From assembly GCF_900086645.1 (NCBI RefSeq), contig NZ_LT576451.1, positions 1,054,001-1,118,000 on the forward strand: a stretch of 64,000 bases of DNA, in the 5' to 3' direction. The first letter of the stretch is position 1, and every line of letters starts with the position of its first letter. Below the pieces are notes generated by a model. It ran no database searches. It had not been told where the DNA came from and saw only the letters and a program-made list of their open reading frames with translations. Shown here in pieces: positions 33,726 to 45,377 of the stretch. This DNA is from Curtobacterium sp. 9128. Its GTDB lineage: Bacteria > Actinomycetota > Actinomycetes > Actinomycetales > Microbacteriaceae. The translations under genes and the position numbers were made by a program.

Positions 33726-36356
33726 ATGACGCTCGAACGCGAGGAACTCCGCGACGCCTGGACCGTCGCCATGGTCGACGAGACCGCTCCGGCGACCGCG
33801 CCGGCCGGTGCCATCGCCGGCATCCCCGCCACGGTCCCCGGTCAGGTGCACACGGACCTCGAGCGCGAGGGCCTGCTCGCCGACCCGACGCTCGACCGCG
33901 ACGAGGACGCCGCGAAGTGGGTCGGGCGCGCCGACTGGACGTACTCGCGCACGCTCGACGTCGACCCCCGTGGTCACGAGCGCGTCGACCTGGTCTGCGA
34001 CGGCCTCGACACCGTCGCCGAGCTGACGCTGGACGGCGTGCAGATCGGTGCCACCCGGAACATGCACCGCCGCTACCGCTTCGACCTCCGCGACTCCACG
34101 GACGGCAGCAACACCAGGACCGAGCGCGACCTCGAGATCCTGTTCGAGTCGCCCTACCGCGAAGCCGGCCGCGTCGCGGCCCGCGCCGGCGCGATGCCCG
34201 GGCCGTACGACGAGCCCTTCCCGTACGTCCGCAAGATGGCGTCGAACTTCGGCTGGGACTGGGGGCTCACCGCGGTGACCAGCGGCCCCTGGCGTCCGAT
34301 CGCGATCGAGCGCTGGTCGACCGCGAGGCTCCGCGACGTCCGGCCGCTCGTCGACATCGAGGCGGGCGAAGGCGTCCTCGACGCACACATCGCGTTCGAG
34401 CGGTCCGGACTGAACGACCTCGACCAGGACGGCGAGGACGACGACCTCGTGCTCGTCGTCACGGTCTCCGGCGAGACCGAGGACGGCGCGAAGACCCGGC
34501 AGCGGTCTCGCGCGCAGGTCACCCCGAAGCAGGACGAGACCGTCGTCACCGTCCGGGTCCCCGAGGTGCAGCGGTGGTGGCCGCGCGGGTACGGCGAGCA
34601 GCCGCTCTACGACGTCGTCGTCGAGCTGCAGACCGTCGACGGCGAGGTCCTCGACCGCCACGGGTTCCGCACCGGGTTCCGGTCGACGCGGATCGACACC
34701 GCGGTGGACGACATCGGTCGTCCGTTCGACGTGTACGTCAACGGCACGCGCATCGACGTCCGCGGTGTGAACTGGATCCCGGACGACGTCATCGTGTCGC
34801 GGGTCGACCGTCCGCGGTACGGATCGCGCCTGCGTGCAGCGGCCGACCTCAACGTGAACATGGTCCGCGTCTGGGGCGGTGGCGTGTACGAGTCGCACGA
34901 CTTCTACGAGGTCTGCGACGAGCTCGGCCTGCTCGTCTGGCAGGACTTCCCCTTCGCCTGCTCGGCCTACCCCGAGGACGAGCCGCTCCGCAGTGAGGTC
35001 ATCGCCGAGGCCCGCGACAACGTCGCCCGGCTCTCCCGGCACCCCTCGCTCGTGCTCTGGAACGGCAACAACGAGAACATCTGGCTGCACGACGTCGACG
35101 GCTGGGACGCAACGCTCGGGGAGCGCGGCTGGGGCCTCGACTACTACCTCGACCTGCTGCCGACGATCGTCGATGCGGTCGACCCGTCGCGGTTCTACAC
35201 GGTCGCGTCGCCGTGGTCCGGCTCCGAGTCGCTGTTCGCGAACGACGTCGACCACGAGACGCACCACTCGTGGGACGTCTGGAACCGCCTCTCCGACGAC
35301 CACTACCGCGACTCGGTCCCCCGGTTCGTGTCGGAGTTCGGCTGGCAGGCACCGCCCGCGTGGCGCACCATGCGCGACGCGGTCTCGGATGAGCCGATGA
35401 CGCCGTCCTCGCCCGGTGTCGTGCACCACCAGAAGGCCGCATCCGGCATGCAGAAGCTCGCGGACGGGCTCGCGCCCCGGTTCGGCGTCGTGCCGTCCGA
35501 CTTCGACCGGTGGCACTACCTGACGCAGCTCCAGCAGGCGCGCGCCATCGCGACCGGCGTCGAGCACTGGCGCACGCACTGGCCCCGCAACACCGGGGTC
35601 ATCGTCTGGCAGCTGAACGACCTGTGGCCCGTGTCGTCCTGGTCGGCGATCGACTCGGCAGGGCGGCTGAAGCCGCTGGCGCACGAGCTGCGTCGGCTGT
35701 ACGACGACGTCCTGGTGGCGATCCGGCCCGTCTCGTCGGTCCGGACGGTTCCTGCCCCGGACCGGACGGGAGGCTCGGATCACCCGACCGCGTCGCTGCC
35801 GGTCGCGGACGTGGCCGGTTCCGCACCCGCCGGCTTCTCGCCGATCGAGGTGGCCGTCCGGTCGACCCGCCGCGGTCTCGACAGCGTGGTCCGCGTCCGG
35901 CGCATCGACCTCGCCGGCCGTGTCCTCGCCGAGGAGACGCTGCCCGTGCACCTCGACGCGGCCGGTGTCGCGGTCGTGACCCTGCCCGACGCGGTCGGCG
36001 TGGTGGGCGACCCGACCGGCGAGCTCGTCGTGGCCGACATGGACTGGCGTCGCGCGGTGTGGACTCCAGCGCCGGACAAGGACATGCGGTGGGAACCGGC
36101 GCACTACCGCGCGGCGTTCACCCCCGCGGCGGACGGCGACGGGCTCGACCTGGTCGTCGAGGCCGAGTCGCTCGTGCGTGACCTGCTCCTCCAGCCCGAC
36201 CGGGTGCAGCCGGGTGGCACCGTCGACCGCGGGTTCATGACCCTGCTGCCGGGTGAGCGGGTCGCGTACCGCCTGCACGGCGTGACCGAGGCGGACATCC
36301 CGAGCCTGACCGGGACCGCCGTTCTGTGGTCGCTCGACCGCGTGTTGGCGGACTGA
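33726..36356 (+). CDS. GH2 beta-mannosidase
   Basis: 876 residues, cytoplasmic. N-terminal GH2 jelly-roll (WVGRADWTYSRTLDVD), Ig-like domain, then the TIM barrel with acid/base Glu450 in LWNGNNENIW and nucleophile Glu537 in VSEFGWQ. The NGNNE form and the overall length match beta-mannosidases rather than beta-galactosidases. It removes mannose from the non-reducing end of beta-mannosides. ATG 33726 has an AGAAGGA ribosome site; 229 nt upstream lack another gene. No transporter or regulator is adjacent, so it may be fed by a remote importer. A linker near residue 680 holds the GGGAGGCTCGG repeat core. Confidence 0.93.
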   Translation: MTLEREELRDAWTVAMVDETAPATAPAGAIAGIPATVPGQVHTDLEREGLLADPTLDRDEDAAKWVGRADWTYSRTLDVDPRGHERVDLVCDGLDTVAELTLDGVQIGATRNMHRRYRFDLRDSTDGSNTRTERDLEILFESPYREAGRVAARAGAMPGPYDEPFPYVRKMASNFGWDWGLTAVTSGPWRPIAIERWSTARLRDVRPLVDIEAGEGVLDAHIAFERSGLNDLDQDGEDDDLVLVVTVSGETEDGAKTRQRSRAQVTPKQDETVVTVRVPEVQRWWPRGYGEQPLYDVVVELQTVDGEVLDRHGFRTGFRSTRIDTAVDDIGRPFDVYVNGTRIDVRGVNWIPDDVIVSRVDRPRYGSRLRAAADLNVNMVRVWGGGVYESHDFYEVCDELGLLVWQDFPFACSAYPEDEPLRSEVIAEARDNVARLSRHPSLVLWNGNNENIWLHDVDGWDATLGERGWGLDYYLDLLPTIVDAVDPSRFYTVASPWSGSESLFANDVDHETHHSWDVWNRLSDDHYRDSVPRFVSEFGWQAPPAWRTMRDAVSDEPMTPSSPGVVHHQKAASGMQKLADGLAPRFGVVPSDFDRWHYLTQLQQARAIATGVEHWRTHWPRNTGVIVWQLNDLWPVSSWSAIDSAGRLKPLAHELRRLYDDVLVAIRPVSSVRTVPAPDRTGGSDHPTASLPVADVAGSAPAGFSPIEVAVRSTRRGLDSVVRVRRIDLAGRVLAEETLPVHLDAAGVAVVTLPDAVGVVGDPTGELVVADMDWRRAVWTPAPDKDMRWEPAHYRAAFTPAADGDGLDLVVEAESLVRDLLLQPDRVQPGGTVDRGFMTLLPGERVAYRLHGVTEADIPSLTGTAVLWSLDRVLAD

Positions 36357-36519
36357 TCTCCTGGCGTGCTGATGGTGTCGATCCTGTGCGGGAGGTGTTC
36401 GTTCAGGCGCTCGACCTGGGCTTCCCGGCCCGTGCGAGTTACGATGGACGGACCACGGCTTCCGCCGGGCCCGTCGATGACGACGAGCTGACGGCGACCA
36501 CTTCCAGAATCAAGGAGTC

Positions 36520-36792
36520 ATGATGCTCGGAAACCTCACCGGTGTACACCTGCTGATCATCCTCGGCATCGTGGTGCTGCTGTTCGGCGCGACGAAGCTG
36601 CCGGCGCTCGCCAAGGGCCTCGGCCAGTCCATCAACATCTTCAAGAAGGAGATGGACACCGACGACAAGAAGGCCAAGGGCACGGACGGAACCACCGTCC
36701 AGAGCGTCCCCGCCGACCAGGCTTCGACGGCCGCCCCGGTCGTCAACCCGGCGCCGTCCGTCCAGCCCAACTCGGACTCACGCACCAACTAG
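36520..36792 (+). CDS. tatA: Twin-arginine translocase subunit TatA
   Basis: 90 residues. One short N-terminal membrane helix (LLIILGIVVLLFGATKLPALA), the hinge FGATKLPALAKGLGQS, an amphipathic helix with FKKEM and a polar tail. TatA forms the pore for folded twin-arginine proteins; TatBC must be elsewhere. The two beta-helix proteins in this window carry suitable signals. ATG 36520 (or 36523) follows AAGGAG. A TACGAT -10-like box lies at 36440-36445. Confidence 0.93.
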   Translation: MMLGNLTGVHLLIILGIVVLLFGATKLPALAKGLGQSINIFKKEMDTDDKKAKGTDGTTVQSVPADQASTAAPVVNPAPSVQPNSDSRTN

Positions 36793-36801
36793 ACATCCCA
36801 G

Positions 36802-36861
36802 CCCCGGGAACGACCGAGCCCCGCACCTGTCCACAGGTGCGGGGCTCCGTCGTTCCCGGGG
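36802..36861 (+). terminator. Long hairpin terminator after tatA
   Basis: Near-perfect stem: CCCCGGGAACGAC (36802-36814) and GAGCCCCGCACCTGT (36816-36830) pair with their complements at 36849-36861 and 36833-36847, with a 2-nt loop and one mismatch. It lies between tatA and the MFS gene. Confidence 0.8.
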
Positions 36862-36886
36862 CGCTCCGAGGGCGCATGATGAGCGC

Positions 36887-38290
36887 ATGACCGATCCCGC
36901 CACCCCGGTGCACACCGCACCGCTCCGCGACGACCGCCGCGTGGTGCTGGTCGTCGCGATCCTGGCGTCCTTCGTGGTCGGGCTCGACTCCAGCGTCGTG
37001 AACGTCGCGTTGCCGGCCATCCGGCAGGAACTCGGCGGTGGGCTCGTCGTGCAGCAGTGGACCGTCGACGCGTACCTGGTCACGCTCGGGTCGCTGATCC
37101 TCGTCGCGGGCTCGCTCTCCGACCTGTTCGGCCGCGTCCGGATCATCACGTGGGGCCTCGTCGTGTTCGGGGTCGCTTCGGTGCTGTGCGCGGTGGCGCC
37201 GACCGGTGCCGTGCTCATCGTGGCGCGGGCGTTGCAGGGCGTCGGTGGCGCGCTCGTCACCCCGAGCTCGCTCGCGCTCATCGTCGCGGCCTACCGGGGA
37301 GCGGCCCAGGCGAAGGCGATCGGGTCGTGGACGGCGTGGTCGAGCGCCGCGGTCATAGTCGGCCCGGTGATCGGCGGGCTCATCGTCGACGGCATCGGCT
37401 GGCGGTGGATCTTCGTCCTCACGGCGGTCCCCATCGCCGTGACGATCCCGCTCGTCCGCCGGATCTCGGGTGACGTCGTCGCCGGGCACCGCCCTCGCGT
37501 GGACGTGGTCGGCGCCGTGCTCGCGGTGGTCGGGGTCGGCGGGGTGGTGCTCGGGCTCATCGAGCAGGGGCGGCTCGGGTGGGGTGCGCCGACCGTGGTG
37601 GCCGCGCTCGTCATCGGCGGGCTGGCGCTCGTCGGGTTCGTGCCGTGGGAGCTCCGCGTCACCCGGGTGACCGGGGCACCGCTCGTCCCCCTGGAGTTGT
37701 TCCGCGCCCGGAACTTCGCGGTGGGCAACATCGCGACGCTCTCGATCTACGGAGCCCTCGGGATGGTCGGCTTCGTCGTCACGCTCTTCCTGCAAGAGGT
37801 GTGGGGGCTCCCGGCGTGGCTCGCCGGCCTCGCGACGCTGCCGCCCACGGTGCTCCTCCTGCTGCTCTCGACGACGGTCGGATCGTTCGCCGGTCGGTAC
37901 GGTCCACGCTGGTTCATGGCTACGGGACCAGCGGTCGCCGCGGTCGGGTCGCTCCTCATGGTCCTGGTCGGCAGCGATCCCGGCGCGTACTGGTACGCGG
38001 TGTTCCCGGGGCTCGTCCTCGTCGGTGTCGGGATCTCCCTGATGGTGACGCCGTTGACCAGCGCCGTGCTCGGCTCCGTGCCGCAGACCGAGGCCGGTGT
38101 CGGCTCAGCGGTGAACAATGCGATCGCCCGCATCGCGAGCCTGGTGATGGTGGCGCTCGCCGGCGTCGTGCTCGGCGGTGAGATGAGCGTCGGCGGGTTC
38201 CACCGCGCGGTGATCGTGATGGCGCTGCTGCTCGTCGCCGGTTCGGTCGTCAGTGCCGTCGGCATCCGGAACACCCACTCGCGAACCTAA
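36887..38290 (+). CDS. MFS drug exporter, DHA2 (14-TM) type
   Basis: 467 residues with about 14 hydrophobic segments. Motif GSLSDLFGRVRI (loop 2-3, proton/substrate gating) and the antiporter motif VGPVIGGLIVDGIGWRWIF in TM5 mark an H+-coupled multidrug exporter of the EmrB/QacA type. Start ATG 36887. Its stop is immediately followed by the HAIR operator of clpB. Confidence 0.9.
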   Translation: MTDPATPVHTAPLRDDRRVVLVVAILASFVVGLDSSVVNVALPAIRQELGGGLVVQQWTVDAYLVTLGSLILVAGSLSDLFGRVRIITWGLVVFGVASVLCAVAPTGAVLIVARALQGVGGALVTPSSLALIVAAYRGAAQAKAIGSWTAWSSAAVIVGPVIGGLIVDGIGWRWIFVLTAVPIAVTIPLVRRISGDVVAGHRPRVDVVGAVLAVVGVGGVVLGLIEQGRLGWGAPTVVAALVIGGLALVGFVPWELRVTRVTGAPLVPLELFRARNFAVGNIATLSIYGALGMVGFVVTLFLQEVWGLPAWLAGLATLPPTVLLLLLSTTVGSFAGRYGPRWFMATGPAVAAVGSLLMVLVGSDPGAYWYAVFPGLVLVGVGISLMVTPLTSAVLGSVPQTEAGVGSAVNNAIARIASLVMVALAGVVLGGEMSVGGFHRAVIVMALLLVAGSVVSAVGIRNTHSRT

Positions 38291-38311
38291 GTTGAGTCGA
38301 GTAGACTCAAG
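38291..38311. promoter_or_regulatory. HAIR operator (HspR) at clpB
   Basis: GTTGAGT-N7-ACTCAAG, one mismatch to the consensus CTTGAGT-N7-ACTCAAG, 32 nt before the clpB start. A TAGACT -10-like hexamer (38302-38307) lies inside it. This is the best HAIR match in the window. Confidence 0.88.
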
Positions 38312-38343
38312 TACCGGACCATCACAAGGAAAGGACGGAACCC

Positions 38344-40512
<2,169 letters not shown>

Positions 40513-40536
40513 TCGCGGCTCGGCACGCGACTGACG

Positions 40537-40578
40537 GGAGGCCCGTCATCGGTTCCTGGGACCGGTGACGGGCCTTCC
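40537..40578 (+). terminator. Hairpin terminator after clpB
   Basis: Stem GGAGGCCCGTCA-CGGT against ACCG-TGACGGGCCTTCC with two mismatches, 24 nt after the clpB stop. It shares the GGGAGGCCCG core with the repeat-family hairpins. Confidence 0.7.
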
Positions 40579-40595
40579 GGCCTACGTTCACCCCC

Positions 40596-41150
40596 ATGCC
40601 CGAGATCCGCGCGCTCCGTCGCCTCACCGAGTCCATCGAGCACGCGAGCGTGCTCGACACGGCCGTCGACATCGACCGGAAGGTGGTCGAGGTCCTCGCG
40701 AAGCCCGGGTCGCTCCGTCGACTACTGCACGGCGTGCCGTTCGGGCACCCGATCCACCCGCTCATGGTGCAGGTCCCGCTCGGGGCGTGGATTTCCGCGG
40801 CGGTGCTCGACCTGCTCGGCGGGAAGGGCAACGCGAAGGCCGCGAAGACCCTCGTCGGCGTCGGACTCGTGTCGTCGGGCAGCGCCAGCGTCGCCGGGTA
40901 CGTCGACTGGTCGGAACTCGACCGGGAGCAGCTCCGCACGGGGTGGGTGCACCAGGCCGTGAACTGGGTCGGCATCTCGCTCTACGGGTTCTCGTGGCTG
41001 CAGCGGAAGCGCGGCAACCACGGCGCGGGGAAGCTCCTCGGGTTCGCCGGACTGGCGGTGGTGGGTGTCGGCGGGTACCTGGGTGGGCACCTGGCCTACC
41101 GGCAGCGTGCCGGGGTGAGTGTGCACGGCGAGGTCCCGTTCGAGGCCTGA
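40596..41150 (+). CDS. DUF2231-type small membrane protein
   Basis: 184 residues. The motif GHPIHPLMVQVPLGAWISA is diagnostic of the DUF2231 family; three to four membrane helices follow (AAVLDLLGG, AKTLVGVGLVSSGSASVAGY, LLGFAGLAVVGVGGYLGGHLAY). A soluble N-terminal stretch of about 45 residues precedes them. Function is unknown. Own transcription unit between the clpB terminator and the two-component system. Confidence 0.75.
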   Translation: MPEIRALRRLTESIEHASVLDTAVDIDRKVVEVLAKPGSLRRLLHGVPFGHPIHPLMVQVPLGAWISAAVLDLLGGKGNAKAAKTLVGVGLVSSGSASVAGYVDWSELDREQLRTGWVHQAVNWVGISLYGFSWLQRKRGNHGAGKLLGFAGLAVVGVGGYLGGHLAYRQRAGVSVHGEVPFEA

Positions 41151-41227
41151 CGCAACAGCCGCGAAACACCGCACGGCGAAGACTCGGGACGTGCCGTCCC
41201 AGTCCACGCAGAGCAACATCGTATGCA

Positions 41228-41237
41228 ATACATGTAT
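41228..41237. promoter_or_regulatory. Palindrome overlapping response-regulator start
   Basis: ATACATGTAT, a perfect 10-bp palindrome within GTATGCAATACATGTATGC, overlapping ATG 41236. No ribosome site precedes the gene; TGCAAT (41224-41229) could be a -10 for a leaderless message. The palindrome may be an autoregulatory site. Confidence 0.4.
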
Positions 41238-41889
41238 GCGTGTACTCGTGGTGGACGATGAAATCGCCCTGGCCGACCTGGTCGCGAAGGGCCTGACCCG
41301 GCAGGACATGGCCGTCGACGTCGCGTACCGCGGCGACCACGCCGACGAGCTCCTGGCGGTGAACGACTACGACGTCGTCGTGCTCGACCGCGACGTGCCG
41401 GGACTCCACGGTGACGAGGTCGCCCGCCGGCTCGCCGGTCGGGGGAGTCTGACCCGCATCCTCATGCTCACCGCGGCGACGGCCCTGACCGACCGGGTGA
41501 ACGGCCTCGAACTCGGCGCGGACGACTACCTGACGAAGCCGTTCGAGTACCCCGAGCTGGTCGCCCGCGTCCGGGCACTCGGGCGCCGGAGCGTCGCACC
41601 CGTGGCACCGGTCCTCGAACGGGACGGACTGCTCGTCGATACCAACCGGCGGATCGCCACGCGTGCGGGACGGCCGCTCGACCTGACGTCCAAGGAGCTC
41701 GGCGTCCTCGAGACCCTGCTCCGCGCCGACGGCCGCGTCGTCTCCGCCGAGGAACTGCTCGAGAAGGTCTGGGACATGAACATCGACCCGTTCACCGCGG
41801 CCGTTCGGGTGACGATGTCGAAGCTCCGCAAGAAGCTCGGCGAGCCCGATCCGATCCGGACGATCCCCGGTCAGGGCTACGCGTTGTGA
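41236..41889 (+). CDS. OmpR/PhoB-family response regulator
   Basis: 217 residues. Receiver domain with acidic pocket DDE (residues 7-9), phospho-acceptor Asp51 in VVLDRDVPG and Lys in YLTKPF, followed by a winged-helix DNA-binding domain (LTSKELGVLETLL, VRVTMSKLRKKLG). It is paired with the following kinase (GTGA overlap) and likely controls the downstream exporter genes. The ATG 41236 start is set by the conserved MRVLVVDDE opening. Confidence 0.94.
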   Translation: MRVLVVDDEIALADLVAKGLTRQDMAVDVAYRGDHADELLAVNDYDVVVLDRDVPGLHGDEVARRLAGRGSLTRILMLTAATALTDRVNGLELGADDYLTKPFEYPELVARVRALGRRSVAPVAPVLERDGLLVDTNRRIATRAGRPLDLTSKELGVLETLLRADGRVVSAEELLEKVWDMNIDPFTAAVRVTMSKLRKKLGEPDPIRTIPGQGYAL

Positions 41890-43064
41890 CGGGCAGGCGC
41901 ACGTGGAGCATCCGGGTCCGCACCGCCGTGGTCTTCGCGCTCGCGGCGATGGCGCTCGCCGCCGGGGTCGTCGTGTTCTCCAACCTGATGTCGCAGGCGG
42001 GCGTGAGCGAGGCGTACGCGACCACGGTGCGTGACGCGACCGGCTTCCGGCCGACGGACGCGACCGCCGCGCCGAAGCCGATGCCGACCGGCACCACCGA
42101 CCCGGGCGACCTCGACATGTCGAAGCTGCAGTCGGTGGCGATCGTGCGCGTCGTCGCGGCGCAGCAGTGGCAGTGGTCGGCGATCGGGATCGCGGGCGCT
42201 GGCGCCGTCGCGGGTGGGATCGGGTGGCTGCTCAGTCGCCGCATGCTCCGTCCGATCGACCGGATCACCGCGACCGCCAACCGGATCACGGCGTCGAACC
42301 TGCACGAGCGGATCGCGCTCGAGGGCCCCGACGACGAACTCCGGCGGCTGTCCGGAACGGTCGACGACCTGCTGGACCGGCTGCAATCGGCATTCGAGAG
42401 CCAGCGGCGGTTCGTCGCGCAGGCCTCGCACGAGCTCCGCACACCCCTTGCGGTCCAACGGGCGGCGATGCAGATCGGGCTGCACGACGGCGCCGACGCC
42501 GAGGACGTCCGGGCGACCCGTGACGAGCTGCTCGAGCAGAACCGCCGGACGGAGCACCTCGTCGAGTCGCTCCTCGTCCTCGCGGAGGCCGACCGCGGCC
42601 TCGCGGGCGCCACGACGGACGTCGACCTGGGGGCCGTCGTGGGCGAGGTCGTCGCGGGAGCTGCCGGAGCCGCCTCCGAGGCGGGCGTGCGTGTGGTCCA
42701 CGAGGACCGCACCGAGCCTCCGGGCCGGGTCGTGACCGGCGAGCCGATGCTGGTCCGGCAGCTCCTCGTCAACCTGGTCGGCAACGCGGTCGAGTACAAC
42801 GCGCGAGACGGGTTCGTCCGCGTGACCACCTCGTCGGACGGGATCGTCGTCGAGAACTCCGGGCCGACCGTGCCGGACGCCGTGGTGCCGCTGCTCGTCG
42901 AGCCGTTCCGGCGGTGCCAGGGGGTGACCGGCTCCGGCCGACGGCACAGCGGGCTCGGGCTCTCGATCGTCGCGTCGATCGCCCAGGCGCAGGGCTGGCG
43001 GCTCTCGGTCACGGGTCGTGACGAGGGCGGGCTGCGCGTGCAGGTCGACGTTTCGCCGGAGTAA
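41886..43064 (+). CDS. Sensor histidine kinase
   Basis: 392 residues. TM1 about 12-35, a short extracytoplasmic loop (about 36-90) rich in Thr/Pro, TM2 near 100-120, HAMP domain (RRMLRPIDRITATANRI), dimerisation/phospho-acceptor His182 in QASHELRTPLAV and an ATPase domain with N-box LLVNLVGNAVEYN and a G-box HSGLGLSIV. The short sensor loop suggests sensing of membrane stress or a partner. Start GTG 41886. Confidence 0.94.
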   Translation: MTGRRTWSIRVRTAVVFALAAMALAAGVVVFSNLMSQAGVSEAYATTVRDATGFRPTDATAAPKPMPTGTTDPGDLDMSKLQSVAIVRVVAAQQWQWSAIGIAGAGAVAGGIGWLLSRRMLRPIDRITATANRITASNLHERIALEGPDDELRRLSGTVDDLLDRLQSAFESQRRFVAQASHELRTPLAVQRAAMQIGLHDGADAEDVRATRDELLEQNRRTEHLVESLLVLAEADRGLAGATTDVDLGAVVGEVVAGAAGAASEAGVRVVHEDRTEPPGRVVTGEPMLVRQLLVNLVGNAVEYNARDGFVRVTTSSDGIVVENSGPTVPDAVVPLLVEPFRRCQGVTGSGRRHSGLGLSIVASIAQAQGWRLSVTGRDEGGLRVQVDVSPE

Positions 43065-43111
43065 CCACGGGTGTACCGGGGCCGAAACACCGATTCCGGT
43101 GTGCTGGTCTC

Positions 43112-43606
43112 ATGACCAACACCACGAAGAAGACCACGACCATCGCGCTCGTCGCCGGGCTCCTGCTCCTCCCCGGGCTGCTGGTGTCCTGCGCGAGCAA
43201 CGCCCCGACGGTCCGCGAGAGCGCATCCGGCGCCGGCCAGAAGGGGGCGACCATCGCAGAGTGCATGCGCGGCAAGGGCTACGACATGGCCGACCCGTCC
43301 GGGAAGTCCGAGACGATCTCGGTCCCGAAGGGCGTCGACCAGGAACAGTGGTCCGCCGACCTCACCGAGTGCTCGGGCGCCGCGTCGGGCGCGGGTGACG
43401 GTGTCCAGGCGGCCAAACCGATGGCGGGCATGGAGAAGAAGATGCAGCAGGCCGCGAAGTGCATCCGCGAGAACGGCTTCGCCGACTACCCGGACGACGA
43501 AGCAGGCTGGATGTCCTACACGCCCGGCGATCAGGCCACGTTCGACGACGTGGCGAAGACCTGCGACGAGAAGGCCTTCGGGCCGGTCGAGAAGGTCACG
43601 AAGTGA
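43112..43606 (+). CDS. Lipoprotein with duplicated C-x8-D motif
   Basis: 164 residues. Lipobox LLVSC gives a mature N-terminal Cys at residue 27. Two similar segments follow: ECMRGKGYDMADP and KCIRENGFADYPD, each with another Cys further on (ECSGA, TCDEK), so two disulfide pairs are possible. Lies between the sensor kinase and the exporter adaptor, with its stop inside the adaptor's start (GTGA), and probably serves as an accessory sensor or substrate-binding lipoprotein. Family not recognised. Confidence 0.75.
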   Translation: MTNTTKKTTTIALVAGLLLLPGLLVSCASNAPTVRESASGAGQKGATIAECMRGKGYDMADPSGKSETISVPKGVDQEQWSADLTECSGAASGAGDGVQAAKPMAGMEKKMQQAAKCIRENGFADYPDDEAGWMSYTPGDQATFDDVAKTCDEKAFGPVEKVTK

Positions 43607-44658
43607 CCAGCGCCGCTCCCACCAGGAGGCGCATGGTGATCGCGGGCGTCTGCCTCGTCGCCGTTCTCGGAGTCGGGACGGGGGCCTGGGCGCTCGTCGA
43701 CCCGCGGACGACGCCGACCGCCTCCGCCGAGCAGACGAAGACGTCGAAGCGGGCCACGTCCCCGGTCACGAAGGGTGACCTGACCGATTCGAGGGTGTTC
43801 GCGGGGACACTGGGCTACGGGACCTCGACGGGCGTCCCGGGTGCGGCACGGGGCACGCTGACCTGGTTGCCGAAGCCCGGGCAGGTCATCCACCGAGACG
43901 AGTTCCTCTACGCGGTCGACGAGCGCGGCGTCCGCTCCATGTACGGCACCGTGCCGCTCTGGCGTTCGCTCGAGCGCGGGCTGCGGGGCACCGACGTCCG
44001 GCAGCTCAACGAGAACCTCGCGGCCCTCGGCTACGACGTCGCACAGGACGACACGTTCGGACCGCGCACACAGCGGGCGGTGCGGCAGTGGCAGAAGGAC
44101 CGCGGGCTGGAGGTCACCGGCAGTCTGACCGTGGACGACATCGCATTCGTGGACGGGGACGTCCGTGTGAGCGCGGTCGACGGGAAGCTCGGGCAGCCGA
44201 CCGGCGGGGACGTGATCTCGGTCACGAGCACCAAGCGCATCGTCAAGGCGACGATCTCGCAACGGGACGCCGAACGCCTCGCCGTCGGCACGAAGGTCGA
44301 CGTGCGCGTGAACGGTGCAGGAGACCCGATGACCGGCGAGGTCGTCGACGTCCAGCCGAGCGCGTCGGAGGACGGCGGGAACACGGTGGACGTCTCCGTG
44401 TCGTTCGATCCCGGCAACCGGCAGCTCCCCGCGGCAGCATCGGCGCAGCTCGACGCGAAGGGCACGACCGAACAGGACGTGCTGTCGGTGCCGGTCGCCG
44501 CGCTCGTCGCGCTCGACGGCGGTACGTACGCCGTCGACGTCGTGCAGCGCGACGGGACCACGAAGCGGGTGCCGGTCGAACCCGGGTTCACGGCCGACGG
44601 GCGAGTCGCCGTCACCGGTGCCGTCAGTGCAGGTGACGAGGTCGTGGTGCCGGGATGA
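43603..44658 (+). CDS. Membrane-fusion/adaptor protein with peptidoglycan-binding domain
   Basis: 351 residues. Uncleaved N-terminal anchor ([20 protein letters not shown]), a PG_binding_1 domain ([36 protein letters not shown], about 125-180), then the beta-barrel and barrel-sandwich parts of RND/MacA-like adaptors ([33 protein letters not shown]). Actinobacterial adaptors of this kind work with MacB-type ABC proteins, encoded next. GTG 43603 overlaps the lipoprotein stop. Confidence 0.88.
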   Translation: MTSAAPTRRRMVIAGVCLVAVLGVGTGAWALVDPRTTPTASAEQTKTSKRATSPVTKGDLTDSRVFAGTLGYGTSTGVPGAARGTLTWLPKPGQVIHRDEFLYAVDERGVRSMYGTVPLWRSLERGLRGTDVRQLNENLAALGYDVAQDDTFGPRTQRAVRQWQKDRGLEVTGSLTVDDIAFVDGDVRVSAVDGKLGQPTGGDVISVTSTKRIVKATISQRDAERLAVGTKVDVRVNGAGDPMTGEVVDVQPSASEDGGNTVDVSVSFDPGNRQLPAAASAQLDAKGTTEQDVLSVPVAALVALDGGTYAVDVVQRDGTTKRVPVEPGFTADGRVAVTGAVSAGDEVVVPG

Positions 44659-45377
44659 CCGCGGTCCTCGCGCTCCGCGACGTCAGCAAGACCTACGGGG
44701 ACGTCGGCGCGCTCCGCGGGGTGTCCCTCGAGGTGGCCGACGGGGAGTTCGTCGCGGTCGTCGGGCCGTCAGGGTCGGGCAAGTCGACGATGCTCAACAT
44801 CGTCGGCACGCTCGACCGGCCGACGTCGGGGACGGTGACGATCGCCGGCAACGACGTCGCGTCGATGTCGGACGACGCGCTCTCGATGCTCCGCGCCGAC
44901 CACATCGGGTTCGTGTTCCAGCACTTCCACCTGCAGGCCGGGGCGACGGCGGCGGAGAACGTCGCCGACGGGCTCCTCTACGCCGGCTGCGGTCGACGCG
45001 AGCGGCGACGGCGTGCCGTCGACGCCCTCGAACGGGTCGGGCTCGGGCACCGGGCGGACCACCGGCCGAACCAGCTGTCCGGCGGTGAGAAGCAGCGCGT
45101 GGCCATCGCGCGTGCGATTGTCGGCGAGCCGACGATCCTGCTCGCCGACGAACCCACCGGAGCCCTCGATTCGAGCTCGGGCGCCGCGATCCTGGCGCTC
45201 CTGCGCGAGCTGAACGCAGCAGGCACGACGGTCCTGGTGATCACGCACGACCTCGACCTCGCGGCGTCACTGCCCAGGCAGGTGCGGATGCGGGACGGGC
45301 TGGTGGAGCACGACTCCGCCGGAGCGCCGGGCGCATCGGCAGCCGACCTCGCCGAGGCGATCGGTGGTGTCCGGTGA
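44655..45377 (+). CDS. MacB/LolD-type ABC exporter ATPase
   Basis: 240 residues. Walker [11 protein letters not shown]-loop VFQHFHLQ, signature [14 protein letters not shown], Walker [13 protein letters not shown] and H-loop VITHD. The QHFHLQ and GALD forms are typical of the MacB/LolD/FtsE class that powers mechanotransmission rather than classical transport. ATGA overlap with the adaptor, GTGA overlap with the permease. Confidence 0.95.
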   Translation: MTAVLALRDVSKTYGDVGALRGVSLEVADGEFVAVVGPSGSGKSTMLNIVGTLDRPTSGTVTIAGNDVASMSDDALSMLRADHIGFVFQHFHLQAGATAAENVADGLLYAGCGRRERRRRAVDALERVGLGHRADHRPNQLSGGEKQRVAIARAIVGEPTILLADEPTGALDSSSGAAILALLRELNAAGTTVLVITHDLDLAASLPRQVRMRDGLVEHDSAGAPGASAADLAEAIGGVR

